Part shown: positions 20,507 to 31,312 of the stretch, piece after piece
Position numbering within the stretch: the stretch's first letter is position 1
Layout: every line of letters begins with the position of its first letter
Assembly: GCA_027922465.2 (NCBI GenBank)
Contig: BQMF02000476.1
Span: 62,001-126,000, forward strand
Direction of reading: 5' to 3'
Source: Turritopsis dohrnii
Lineage: Eukaryota > Cnidaria > Hydrozoa > Anthoathecata > Oceaniidae
Length of the DNA: 64,000 nucleotides
Position numbers and translations under genes: made by a program
The notes under the pieces: generated by a model
What the model was told of the DNA's origin: nothing
Databases searched by the model: none
Seen by the model: the letters and a program-made list of their open reading frames with translations, nothing else

Positions 20507-21626
20507 TCATTCTGATAGGAATAGATATTTCAAGTACATCCAAATAGACCCACATTCACAACATACCTCTTTTTTCATAAATGCTTCCATCATATCTGAC
20601 CTCAATTTTAACCGGTGAATAGAAATATTATGTATTCTTGGTGGATTTTCGTTATCTATAGTTTCTGAGGTGTTGCTAGGAAGTGTTATATCTGCTGTCA
20701 AGTTCACATCCGGTGATTGTGCTTGAACATTAAAATTTCTCATCCTCCTTTCCCTCAATTCTTCAAGTGAAGGTAATGTTTCTTCTTCTGCAGTGGGTTC
20801 TGCAGTGGCTTGTGGATGCTCGGTTAACTGACTCAAACCATTTTCATTCAGCTTTAGAAAGTCTGACACACTTGACATATTATACTCTGCATCTTGGATA
20901 CATTTTAAACAATCTGTTCCCAAGTATGTGCAGGCACAGGCTGCGCATATATGACGTTTACCAGATGTTACAGTTGCTGCTCTTGATCTGTTCTTGATCT
21001 TCAATATTACAAACATCAGGATCTGTAAGAAACTCATTCTCTCTATAATTGTGTGAAGTTGTGGGCATATTACCGTAGTCTACCAATTTTGTAGATAATA
21101 TGAAAAAACATTTACTGAGGAACAAGCCTTTTTTACTGATAAACTCCCAAAGATTTCTATCTTCGGACACACTTTCACCATTAGGGCCACACAAAGATAT
21201 ATAACATTCAGTTTCATGTTCAAGAAAGCTGTTCATACCATAATTATCAAAGTAAAGGTTTGATACTTTTGCTTTAAGTTCTCCAAATGTTATTGGGAGT
21301 CCTTCCTCTATCTGCAAGAATCTGTAGCCACCACCATCTTTTGCCTTCACTATGCCATAACTTTCTTTATGTGAATCATAACGCGACCATTTAACCTGGA
21401 ACTTTTTCATTTTAATGGGAGCAGCATTCGTTTTTGAAACATTATTCTTTTGCTGTAATTTTGAATTCTTGCTACCTCTTATTTTGGACAGCAAATTACT
21501 TAGCCTCCTTTGTGTTTGTCCGTTCTTGGAACTGCTACTGGAGTCACTTGTTACTTCTGTTGTGTCATTTGTAGCTTGCACTTTCTTTAACTCCTCGTGT
21601 ACTATTCCTCTAATTACATTTTCCAT
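20507..21626 (-). CDS. Transposon accessory protein in two overlapping frames, function unknown
   Basis: Two minus-strand frames overlap. The first (21626-20958, 222 aa) has an acidic/serine-rich leader, a basic stretch and a globular block (KFQVKWSRYDSHKESYG to CYISLCGPNGES). The second (21037-20507) has a Cys-rich motif (CAACACTYLGTDCLKC) and an acidic tail. The second frame's Cys block follows smoothly from the first, so the two are probably one protein joined by splicing or a frameshift. A TTTCTTACAG acceptor-like site sits at the overlap (21023), but the donors I tested do not restore the second frame. I do not recognise the family. The first block loosely recalls regions ahead of HECT domains in transposon-linked fish proteins, but no HECT domain is present. 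Confidence 0.55.
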
Positions 21627-21732
21627 ATTAGTTTTAGATCCACATGTGAGTTGTTAGTTGTTAAAAGATGGCTTCTTCGGAAACAAAACAATTTTGCTAA
21701 AAGTACGGCGACGATTATAAAGTTTCATAATT

Positions 21733-21880
21733 TTGAATAGAAGTTCGAAGAAGAAAAAGTGAATAGAAGTTCGAAGAAAAAACGAATAGAAGCTCGGGAA
21801 AAAATGAATAGAAGCTCGGGAAAAAATGAATAGAAGTTCGGAAAAAGTGAATAGAAGTTCGGAAAAAAGGAATGGAAAAC
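21733..21880 (-). repeat. Right subterminal repeat array of the transposon
   Basis: Inverted copies of the gaacttctattcactttttc unit, shorter than the left array, end at the terminal TIR at 21876-21901. Confidence 0.9.
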
Positions 21881-21907
21881 TGACCCTTCAGTGCCATCGT
21901 ACAACTT

Positions 21908-23597
21908 TTATGTGAGTTCAGAAATTTTAGTTAGCGGAATGGTAGAAGTTTTCGCGCGAAAATTATAGTATCAAAACAACGCGCAAGGCAGTACGGCGCG
22001 AAAATTGGTAACGGTCTTTAAAATTATACATGCGTTTTCAACCAAGTATTTAATGAGATTTTCTGTTTTTTCTTCCCAACTAATTTCAGAAAATATATCC
22101 CTTCACAAAAGTTAGTACGCACGAAATAAAAAGATTGAGCTTTTGAGCGAAAATTTCTACCATTGGACAACTGAAAACAATATACCAAGTAGATTTTCCA
22201 AATGACTTTTGAATGAGAAACAAGATCTCACATTAATGTTCGTTCCATGTTAGCAAATAAGTTCTACTGCTGTTACAATGATGACAAAAAAATCTCGCCG
22301 ATTTCCCAATAATCACTTAATACTCGACTTTTTTCAAGTTGGTGTTCACGAGAATTAGCACAATTAAGATGCTGTTTGCTCATGCAAAGCCGAAGTAGTT
22401 TAATATATCCGAGATATGGAATTTTGCATCGATATCAAATACTTTCCCTTATTCCCTTACATAAGGAAATATATCAGTATATACTTTATAATGATGATTT
22501 AAGCAGTCTTTAGCCGTGGTCACCTTCACATGTAAATAAAATTTTTAAATTGCAGTTTTATGTACGTGAAGTTTAAATACTGAAAGAATATAGCCTTTTG
22601 TATTGTCTGTCGGGGATCATATGGAACACGGTAAATCACTGGCTGAACCGTTCAAAAATTAAACATTTTTTCCCAAAATTAATTATCCTAAAATATGGTA
22701 TTATTCCTTCAAAATAGGAACAATTTCATATTGGGTGACGAATGTATGTTCGAGAGTATTGTGATTTCCTTTACCCAGTTTTTGTTTCTGTCTATGAAAA
22801 CCCTTTCTTTAGTTGAGAATCCAAATTGATTGGTCATCCGTCAAATAAAATTTCCACCAATATTTCATTTGTTTTTACAACCGCCGAATTAATTTCCCGC
22901 CCAAATTATATTTCTTCGGAATCCGCCCAACCCGCCAAAAGGTACTTGGCATGTACAAATAAAGTTTATTTGGCCGCCATCATCTTCAGCAGTGCTGGGA
23001 TCACGGAAAAATAATTAAAACTCAAGGATGCAGTGGATAAAATAGTAACAAAAGGTTAGCATTGTCCCATCTCAGCAATTGTCTTGCAAACACAAAGAAT
23101 TTCAGACCACACTGAAATTTCAACCTGAGCAAAATATGTGAACATTCAAGGAAAAATAACACAATTATAGCATGTTATTCAAATAGATAAAAGTACAACT
23201 AATAAACAGAAATAGAAAAGTTGCAGTGAAATAAAACCAAAAACTGAACACAAAGTTAACTTTGTATCAGAAACTTAAAGAAATATTAACATCATATGAA
23301 AAGGAATTCATGTTGCATTCGTTTAAAATGAAGAAAAATTTCCAATGATTTCTTAGTTAAAATCATGGAAAAAACAATAATGCAAACTTGATGCAAACAA
23401 AATGGTTAAGAAAAGTTGAACTGAAAGGGTAAGATGAAAAATGCTTTTTCATAGAAAACAAAACTATAACAGAGAGGACCTCAAGTTTTTTTAGAGTCTG
23501 TTTAACAAAAAATGTAAGTAATGAAATAAATTTACTTTCTAGTTGAAATCAGAAACAACGCAACCACTTATATACAACATCAAAATTATCAACGCTG
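21908..23597. other. Intergenic stretch, probably with the 3' UTR of the RPA-like gene
   Basis: No supportable coding frame is present. The segment just below 23597 is A/T-rich and is likely transcribed as the 3' UTR of the minus-strand RPA-like gene. A tttatt (AATAAA on the minus strand) near 22966 is one possible distal poly(A) signal. Confidence 0.45.
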
Positions 23598-26500
23598 TCA
23601 GTTTTTAAACCCAATACAGGTATTTCGCCCATTACAGATTAACACAGTTTTCTTATCTTGCAAAAGATCCATGCATACCTCCGTCACATTTTGTGGAATT
23701 GGAACTGCTCTTCGGTCATAGTAGAGTTTCATTTGATATCGATAAACATTAACCTGCCCATCATCAAATGACAATTTCGCTTCAAAAAACCACTTATTAT
23801 CACTGAACCTTCCCGTCATCTTGCACTTTGGGCATTCAAGTATATCATCTTTGGCTGCTGTAACAAGAACATTTTTCTCAACCTCCGTTTCCAAAAACTT
23901 GTTGGAACATGTTGGACATTCAAATGTTTTCGACACTTGTGCAGATCTTATCGGAAACCCAAACTCTTTCACTTCAGGAGTCACAAGCTCGAAGTTTGGA
24001 TTATAAACTGTTTGATCATCAGCCGTCACTCGTTCTACCATTGCACCTTTTCCAATATGAAGAACATGATTTCCTTTGCTGTAAACATGTACCATAGCAT
24101 TTTGGATTTGATAAACACCACTTTCTTTAATGAATGTGATATTGTCGTTCCACAAAACCACGTTTATCTGCATATCTTTGTCGTATCCAGTTACCTCTTT
24201 CTTAAGTAAAGCACTATCTACATATTTAGAAGAGGTGGCAATTGAATTTTGTTCCTCAATACTGCTAAGATAAAGTTTACAAGAAACCTTATCTCTATCC
24301 TTACAACTTTTTCTGATTTCAGAAACTGACTTTAATGAAGCAATTGGTGGCGTCGGTGTCTTGTGACCAAATGCAATATCACTTGCTGCATCAACAATAG
24401 TTTTTTGATTCAGCTGAATATCTTCCAGTGACTTATCAAACCTATTTGGAACTTTCTTGTACTTTTTGATTTTCAAAGGAGATTTAGTAATGCAGGCCTG
24501 CTGGAACTGCTTGTGTAAATTTACATCGAAACTGACACCACGATAGCAAACATCTTCGCTTTGTAATTGCATGTCAAAGTAATTAACAGTGCCAGATTTG
24601 CTTTTCTTTACTTCTGATAAATTGTGGACAAATACCGACAAATCTAAAATTACAATATGAAAGTGGTAAGAAGAGATATTATTAGAAAAAATATAATACG
24701 AGAATGAATATACTATACAAGTATTATATAATTGTTAAGAATAAACACTTAAGTCTTTACCATCTTCCACCAAATCTGTATTACCTATATTAAAATAAAA
24801 TAAAGCAGCCTTGAAAGGCCGCAAAGTCAGCGACAGACATGCATAAGCTGATAATCTGCGAATTCAATCATTTTCTTCAACCAGAGGCATAGTTAGAGCC
24901 AGTCAAAAAAAAGTAAACAAGTCCAAGATCGTGAGATTTCTTTTCAGTAACGTTACTTGCAGGTTTTCCTTATCTCTCCACCACGAATTTTGACGTCCTG
25001 ATTCTCGCTTTTTACGGTAGCAGCGCAAGCGAGTACCGTATTAAAACACCCGCGGACTCCTACTCCTACTACTACTCCTACTACTCCGGCCGAAATGGTA
25101 ATTAGCCTGCGATTTAGAGTTTGCGGGACTCTACCAAAAACCCAATGTAAATTCTAATGAAGGATGCAGCCTTCGTAATTTGGAAGCTTTTTCATATCAA
25201 ACATTTAAAAGTAGATTACCTTTTTTTTTTAAAGTACATAACCTGGTATTTTATAACTTAATCCACGAAATTAGAATTCATTCGAATTCTAATCAAATAC
25301 ACGTATTTTTTTTATAAGAAACCAGTTTATAAGAAACTCTAGTCGCTCGAGCTCGGAAACCTAAGAAACTATGTAGTAAGCTCACTCTATTCTAAGAAAC
25401 TGAGAAATTTTGAGAGGTAAATTTTTTCCCTCGTTTCCCTCGTTTTTTTAGACGAATACCGAATCTTGTTTCCTGATGGAACAGACGATTATGTCAAGTT
25501 AGACGATTTCGATGGCATTGAAATGATTCTTTTGTATTGACATAAACACTCTTCAGTTTTTGTGCAAGCACTGCAATAAAAAAGATAAGCATAAAAGTTT
25601 GTTCTCTGTGGCATTCCTCTCAATAAGGCAAAAATTCTTAGTGTATGATAAGAAACCCTTAAGAAACTTTTCTAGTAAATTTAGGGTAAATCTGTAAGAA
25701 ACTGGCTAGAGACCCAAAAGCTTAGTTTCTTATAAAAAAAAAACAACGTGTAGGCGTACATAAAAATGGGACTTTTAGCTCATTACGCTAACTGAAAATA
25801 CTTGATATGTTCCTTTCTTGATAGTAAAGCTTATCAGTTCAAAATTTCTTATTACAAGATTATATTATAAAAGGCAGTTATTTGTTGGAATTCAATTTTG
25901 GTTTCATCAGAAATTATTATTATAAACAAACTTTTTTTTTTCCACATAAGCTCTTACGAAAAAATTTCTTATAAAAAAAACATATGTTACACAGCTCACG
26001 CATGTATAATTCTTTTGTCTTTAAATAAATTATTGCCGGTGTTTTATGATTAGACCCTATTTACCCTAATTAATCATTTTCATCAAATATATCGTTAATG
26101 CCTTTTTTCCACCAGTGAGATATCTCAGAAAACACCGGTAAAGACGTTTTTAGTACTTAAAGTAAAATTTCGAAAGCGTTTGTGTGAAAAGTAAACTTGC
26201 TGCTACCGTTTGGCGCCATCTGGCTCTTGTTTTGATTTCATAGACAATATCAAACAACACTAGATTTTAGGAAATCTATCGTGCCCTGTCATATATGAGA
26301 TGACCAAGAGCTAGTTTATTTGTAAAGTTGACACCGTATTAGTTCCCAGAATTTTACCAGTTTTATTTTTGCTGTATTGACTTTTTAAACAGTTTTAATA
26401 ATGTTCATGGCTACTTTTACACAAATTGCGAATAAGGAGGTGAATTATTCTGAAGATATCAAAACTTTGACTATTATTGACACACTTGCGTTTTTTGCAA

Positions 26501-27279
26501 TGGAAATGAACTTCATAGAATAACCTGAAATTTAAAATTTCCTTTGTTTTAGACTTACACATGACAACGTAGAGCTTGATGTTTACTCTGTTTTCAATGT
26601 GTACAAATTAAGTCATCTGGTTCCATAATAAGAACAGCGTTTTCTTTCTTGACGTCAATAACTGGTGGCCATTTTGTTCGGGAGATAAAAAGTTCTAGAA
26701 GCTTCTAGAAAGTTCTACGGGAAAAATTTTTGGACGAAAAAAAACGACAAAATGGAAACCAATAGTCAGCACCGTAAACGGTCGCTGACTAAAAAACAAA
26801 TTTTAACTGTAGAAATGAAATTATTCCCAGACTTCTAGATGTCATGACTATGCTAAACTTACCAAAGTCCAACTTTCTTTTGTGCTGACCTGAGGGGAAA
26901 ATAAAAATAATTTGTTCATAGGTATTTGAGAGATGATCAGAGCTAAGTGTGAAGAGATTTTTCTTAACAATTTGAAAAACAAGACAACATAAAGGATAAC
27001 AATGATTAATCCATTATAAAGTCTTCACTGCAAAATATAAATAATTGCAAATTGACATTTAGAATCAATATTATGGAAAGGTATTTCCACCATCATTGCT
27101 TGCAGTATATATCAACATAAAAAATATCAGAAAATCAAAACTGACCGCTCTCTTCTTTTTGCTGTGATTTCTCTTCTGAATTACCTATTCGAATTAAAGA
27201 AGTCATTATACTCACATCACATAATGTAAAGCCTCTACTGTAGCATTTGCGAAAGAACAAAAAAGATCTTACTCATCAT
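23598..27279 (-). CDS. RPA70-like ssDNA-binding protein, five coding exons, 380 aa
   Basis: My model joins coding exons 27279-27273 (ATGATGA), 27184-27146, 26889-26863, 24784-24761 and 24643-23598. All introns are GT-AG and all junctions are phase 1. The total is 1143 nt, a multiple of three. The last exon has OB-fold-like sequence (LSVFVHNLSEVKKSKSGTVN; KSCKDRDKVSCKLYLSSIEE) and a four-Cys zinc ribbon (FECPTCSNKF ... ECPKCKMTGRF), as in the DNA-binding C-terminal part of RPA70. The N-terminal interaction domain and the first DNA-binding domain of full-length RPA1 (about 600 aa) are absent. It should bind single-stranded DNA. RPA-like genes are carried by some Helitrons, so a transposon origin is possible. 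Mobile elements have enlarged the 2.1-kb intron before the 24-nt exon. Confidence 0.75.
25298..25752. mobile_element. 455-bp TA-flanked MITE nested in the left arm
   Basis: The ends TACACGTattttttttataagaaac and gtttcttataaaaaaaaaacaACGTGTA are inverted and begin and end with TA. The empty site can be read in the right arm, where the flanking sequences are continuous (near 28630). aagaaact motifs recur inside. It has no coding capacity. Confidence 0.8.
25940..26240 (+). repeat. Dispersed repeat, copy B (inverted copy at 1525-1800)
   Basis: It aligns with the reverse complement of 1525-1800. It lies inside the large intron of the RPA-like gene. Confidence 0.7.
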
Positions 27280-27589
27280 GTCGCTCGGCGTGGAATAGAA
27301 TTTCCAGAAGTTGGCACATGGAACTCATTAATGCAAAAGTCGGCCTCATACTCTTTATTAACCAATGATTGTAAAGAATTGCGAAGAAAGCATGTCCACT
27401 TTGCATCAAAGAAAACCTGAAAATATACCCATAATGCGAAAAGCGCCTTGTCCTGGTTGCTATTTTTATGGGAGCAGCGAAAGGGAATATCGTATTATAA
27501 CACCCTTCCGCCCGAAGTGGCAGCAGTAGTTTGGTCTACGCTTTAGAGAGTCGATGAATATTTACGCCAATGCTTGGACACCGTAATAG

Positions 27590-28415
27590 CCGAGTTTGCA
27601 TTTATGACATATTTCCAAAATTTGATTGGTTCTTCATTCAATGTTCATTTTGGGTGCATAAAGCGCCTTACACGAAAGGGTTTTCCACCTTTTAAGTTTT
27701 CGCTATGCCATGTGATTGTCTTTTTGTAGATGAAGAGGTCTATCTTCATCTATCTTTGTTTTATTGTTGGACATCTCTTAAGTTGACTTTTTTTAAGCTT
27801 TTGGATTCCTACAGCACAGCTTCTTAGCTTCCTTACAGCTGTAGCATAATCAGAAGAATATTACCTCTCTATAAAAATTGTAACGTTTGGATGTTTTTTT
27901 TCTGCTTGTATTGACCTATATTCTTTCTACCTCTAGTTATACTTTGCTTAATAACCTTTTAGTTACATACATATGTTGAAATTCAGATTTTCTAAAATCT
28001 ATAATAAATAATCATCATTGTGATCGTTTTGATGTCAAGATATATATATATAACCCATCAGGCAAATTTGTTAAAAAACCACTGTGGAGGAGCATATTTC
28101 TATACAAAGTCGCACAAGTTTGCGCAGTATTTCAGCACAAATGCACTCCCCCACAGTGACTTTTTGAAGATTTTGCCCATTGGGAATATAGCTTACATTA
28201 AGTTTGAAGGGTAAAGTTTCGTGTTTTGTCAATAATGTTTTCATGATGTTTTGTGGATTATGTAATGACAGCTGCTATATATTTTTCAGTAATAATCATT
28301 CAGCTTGTGGTTGTACAAACAGTTTTTTATGAAAAGCTAAAGAATGACATAAAGAAAAGCTCATTTTCTTCTTCCATTTTGCAGAAATCCTTCTGCCCGT
28401 TAGGGCATCTTGTTA
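27590..28415 (+). mobile_element. Diverged Helitron-like fragment
   Basis: It shares ordered blocks with 8030-9139: attggttcttcatt, tacacgaaaggg, gctatgccatgtgat, aagcttttggattcctacag, aatcattcagct, acataaagaaaagctc and the 3' hairpin tgcccgttagggca. Divergence is high and the 5' end is unclear. It lies upstream of the RPA-like gene. Confidence 0.6.
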
Positions 28416-29149
28416 ATTATAATTTCATGAAACCAAAAATGAGTTCAAACAAATAACTGCCTTTTCGAACTAGATCTTTGAAAGTCTTAATACAGAAACA
28501 GTGTATAGTGGCTAACAAATGAGGTAATAAGAAATTTTGAACTGATAAGCTTTACTAACAAGAAAAGCAACATATCAAGTATTTTCAATTAACGTAATGA
28601 ACTAAAAGTCCCATTTCTATGTAGACTTATTTGATAAGAATTCATTCTTTCATGGATTAAGCTACAAAATATCAGATTATGTACTTTTAAAACAAAACGC
28701 AATCTACTTTTAAATGTTTGATATAGAAAAGCTTCCAAAATTCGAAGTCTGCGTTCCTTTATTAGAACTTACATTGCGTTATTAGTAGAGTCTCGCAGAC
28801 TCGAAATCGCAGACTAATTGCCATTTCGGCCGGAGTAGTAGTAGGAGTAGTAGTAGGAGTCCAAGGGTGTTTTAATACGGTATTCGCTTTCGCTGCTACC
28901 GTAATTAACGCGGTTCAATAAGTAGATTTCAAGTTCCATAAAGTTAACGCGAATCTGAATGAATTAAGTAAGGAGGGGGACACAAGAAAATTAGCTTACA
29001 ACAAGGCAATATGTTTTTTTGTAACAAATCAGCAGTTAAGTGCACCGAGTATGTTTTTGTAGATCTATGTACCGTTAGTTAGTTTAGTTAGTTGTGCTTT
29101 ATTATAAAAAGGATAACCAGAAGCTTGATCATGATTGAAAATAAAGGAT

Positions 29150-29610
29150 GAAATAATGATTTTCTTTAAAATCTATATATTCGTCTACACATTCCAGTAG
29201 ACATCATCAGAGTAATATATTTTTTACAAGTTAAAATAAGTTAAAGTGTTACAGCGAGTAGGCGTTTCTATGGATACATATATACAATATAAAAACATCA
29301 GTAAAAATAATGACGTCTCAATTTAATAATTTCAATGGTACTGATTGTTCGGTTTAACATGCTTAATATGTAATGCTTCTGCCAGTTTTCTTTTGAATGT
29401 ATTATTTCTATATCCACTAGACAGAATTTCGAAGTCGTCAATACCAACATTTTGGTGCCCAGTCTTTTGTACGTGTTCAACAAGATGGGACCTTTTATCA
29501 CGTCCGTGGTGGTCAGTGATACGCTCTGTAAATCTTCTTCCTACTTCTCCTACGTATGTTGTGCTTTATTTCACGTTGACTATTATGCAGAATCTACATA
29601 TACATATAAA
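29150..29610 (-). pseudogene. Penelope-like retroelement 3' fragment with GIY-YIG domain
   Basis: On the minus strand 29600-29336 reads CRFCIIVNVK, stop, STTYVGEVGRRFTERITDH and so on to HVKPNNQYH and a stop. YVGE and the spaced Arg, His and Glu fit the GIY-YIG endonuclease at the C-terminus of Penelope-like elements. One in-frame stop lies just before YVGE. Downstream is the ctgatgatgtctactgg-type segment often found after such ORFs. The reverse transcriptase is missing, so this is a truncated relic. Confidence 0.7.
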
Positions 29611-29740
29611 AAAAAGGACATAGCTTTACAATAGTTTAGCTAATTAAAGTCAACAATATAAATCTACAATTACACAAAGCACAAGAAATGAAAATTCACA
29701 ACACAAAAAAATATTCCTCGATTTTCAGAGAATTTATGTC

Positions 29741-31288
29741 CTATGCATGGCCAACATTAACAAATCCTAAATCAGGAATGTAGGTTTTGCAAAGTCTACA
29801 TGGACAGTTCTCTGGAGCCCATTGCCTGATTTTGTTTTTGAAGGAAAACAGTGTTTTCAAACTCTTAATTTCCTCTGGTACAAGGGCCCAGAATTTTGGG
29901 CCAAGATAGCTTAGGGATTCTAAACCATAATGTACTGTTCTGACATTTTGAATCGAAAAGTCGTTTCTTTTTCTCAAAGTCTTTTCATTTCCATTTATTT
30001 TAAAAATTTTCACTCATCAAAACTGTAGATAATCCATTTTTTATTTTATATAGCTCAATGGCCAAACTTTGTAAATTTTTTTGATGTATTGTGAATGAGT
30101 TTTCTTTTTTTAGAAGTTGAGCAAAAGACGACTTTCCTTCATTATAGATAGTTCTTAAACATCGCTCATGTAGCCGATTGATTCTATTGTTTAATTCCCT
30201 GCTATGGCACATCCATATTAATGGGCAGTAATTAAATTGAGAGTAGAAAAATGTATTCATAAGTAACTTTTTCTTTTCAAAATCCAGGTAAGGCGAAAGA
30301 AGACGAACTATTGTGTTAAGCTTTCTTGAGGCATTTATACACAATCCAGTTACATGTTGTTTAAAAGATAGTTTATTATCAATTTCAATACCTAAAAGCT
30401 TTTGACATTTTGTGGAATTAATATTACAATCTCCAATTTTTATAAAGACTGGATTTTCTGATTTAATCAACAAGTGACATTTTTTTCTGCATTTGCTTTC
30501 ATTGAGTTAATCTCAAACCATTTAAATATTTCATTAGTGGCGGATTCAAGCTTTCTCAGTGTGAAATCAAGATTTGCACCAGAAGTATATGGTGTATTAT
30601 CATACGCAAAATTAGCGATATATATATATATCGCAAATAAATATATTGAAAAGCAGCGGACCAAGAATAGATCCTTGCGGTACGCCAAAAATAATGTCTT
30701 CCCAGGTACTGAGTTTTTCATTTATTTTATTACATTGACTTCTATTTATAAGAAAGCTGCACAAGAATTTTAAGGTTGATTTTTCAATCCCATACGCATT
30801 AAGTTTAGCTATTAAAAGTTCGTAAGGTAGACAGTCAAATGCCTTAGAGAGGTCTGTAAGAACAGCACCAAATTGTTCTCCTTTGTCAACAGCTTTTCTC
30901 CAATGTTCAATTATTCTGAGCAAACATTGTTGCGCGCCATGACCTTTGCGAAATCCGCATTGATATTTTGAGAGAATCTCTTCAAAATATCCATTCATTT
31001 GATTAAAAACTAAACGCTCGTACACTTTAGAAATATTAGACAAAATACACACAGGTCTTTTTTGTAAACAGGTGACACTTCTGCCAGTTTTAACTTAATT
31101 GGAAAGGCAGATCGCATTAATGAATCATTAAAATTGTTCATTATAAATCGAGTAAAGATGTCTTTATTTTGCTTTATTAATTTTGTAGGAATATCTGTGC
31201 TTTGTATTGCTTTAGAATCAATTAAATTATATGCTACATGATAATTCTTCCCAATCACAATAATTCGATCATTAATAACTTTCTGCAC
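29741..31288 (-). pseudogene. Decayed APE-type LINE reverse transcriptase (jockey/CR1-like)
   Basis: Consecutive minus-strand frames give one RT read 31288 to 29741 with several frameshifts. They cover the RT start (DIPTKLIKQNKDIFTRF), fingers/palm (KYQCGFRKGHGAQQCLL, LTDLSKAFDCLPYELL, GVPQGSILGPLLFNIF), the catalytic site region and the thumb to a typical C-terminus (ENCPCRLCKTYIPDLGF). The catalytic FADD reads FAYD and follows a TA microsatellite, so the enzyme is dead. The NYRPVS block is deleted at a frameshift near 31050. The 5' half is absent. Confidence 0.85.
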
Positions 31289-31312
31289 TCCAATTCAAGG
31301 AAGTTAATAAAT

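Larger units (their letters stand above)
18236..21907 (+). mobile_element. DNA transposon, probably IS3EU-like, with 6-bp target duplication
   Basis: The element spans 18242-21901 (3660 bp) and is flanked by CAACTT on both sides (18236-18241, 21902-21907). Both ends start TACGATGGCACTGAAGGGTC, continue AGTTTT, and lead into arrays of an about 20-bp repeat (gaacttctattcactttttc) in opposite orientation. It carries a DDE transposase on the plus strand and an accessory gene on the minus strand. A retroviral/IS3-like catalytic core with 6-bp duplications fits the eukaryotic IS3EU group as I recall it. The superfamily name is less certain than the boundaries. Confidence 0.88.
25013..28903. mobile_element. 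TA-flanked inverted-repeat pair bracketing 3.9 kb
   Basis: The left arm (25013-25890, interrupted by a later insertion) and the right arm (28903 back to about 28440) are inverted copies. Both start TACGGTAGCAGCG, run through an accgtattaaaacaccc block and a tactcctactactactcc microsatellite, and share aaaagtagattacctttttt-like and gcttatcagttcaaaatttc segments. TA sits at both outer ends, as in Tc1/mariner-type insertions. A degenerate copy of the end sequence also lies at 27470-27520. This may be one large element or two independently inserted copies. It overlaps the RPA-like gene's intron and 5' flank. Confidence 0.65.

Noticed and set aside
20958..21115. 92-nt intron with donor at 21114 and acceptor at 21023 to join the two frames of the accessory gene
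   Set aside because: This junction keeps the first frame and does not enter the second, so it does not explain the frame change.
27288..27418. 46-codon open reading on the minus strand (VFFDAKWTCFLRNSL...) ahead of the RPA-like start
   Set aside because: The frame ends in TGA TGA at the donor and cannot join the next exon; this part is more likely 5' UTR.
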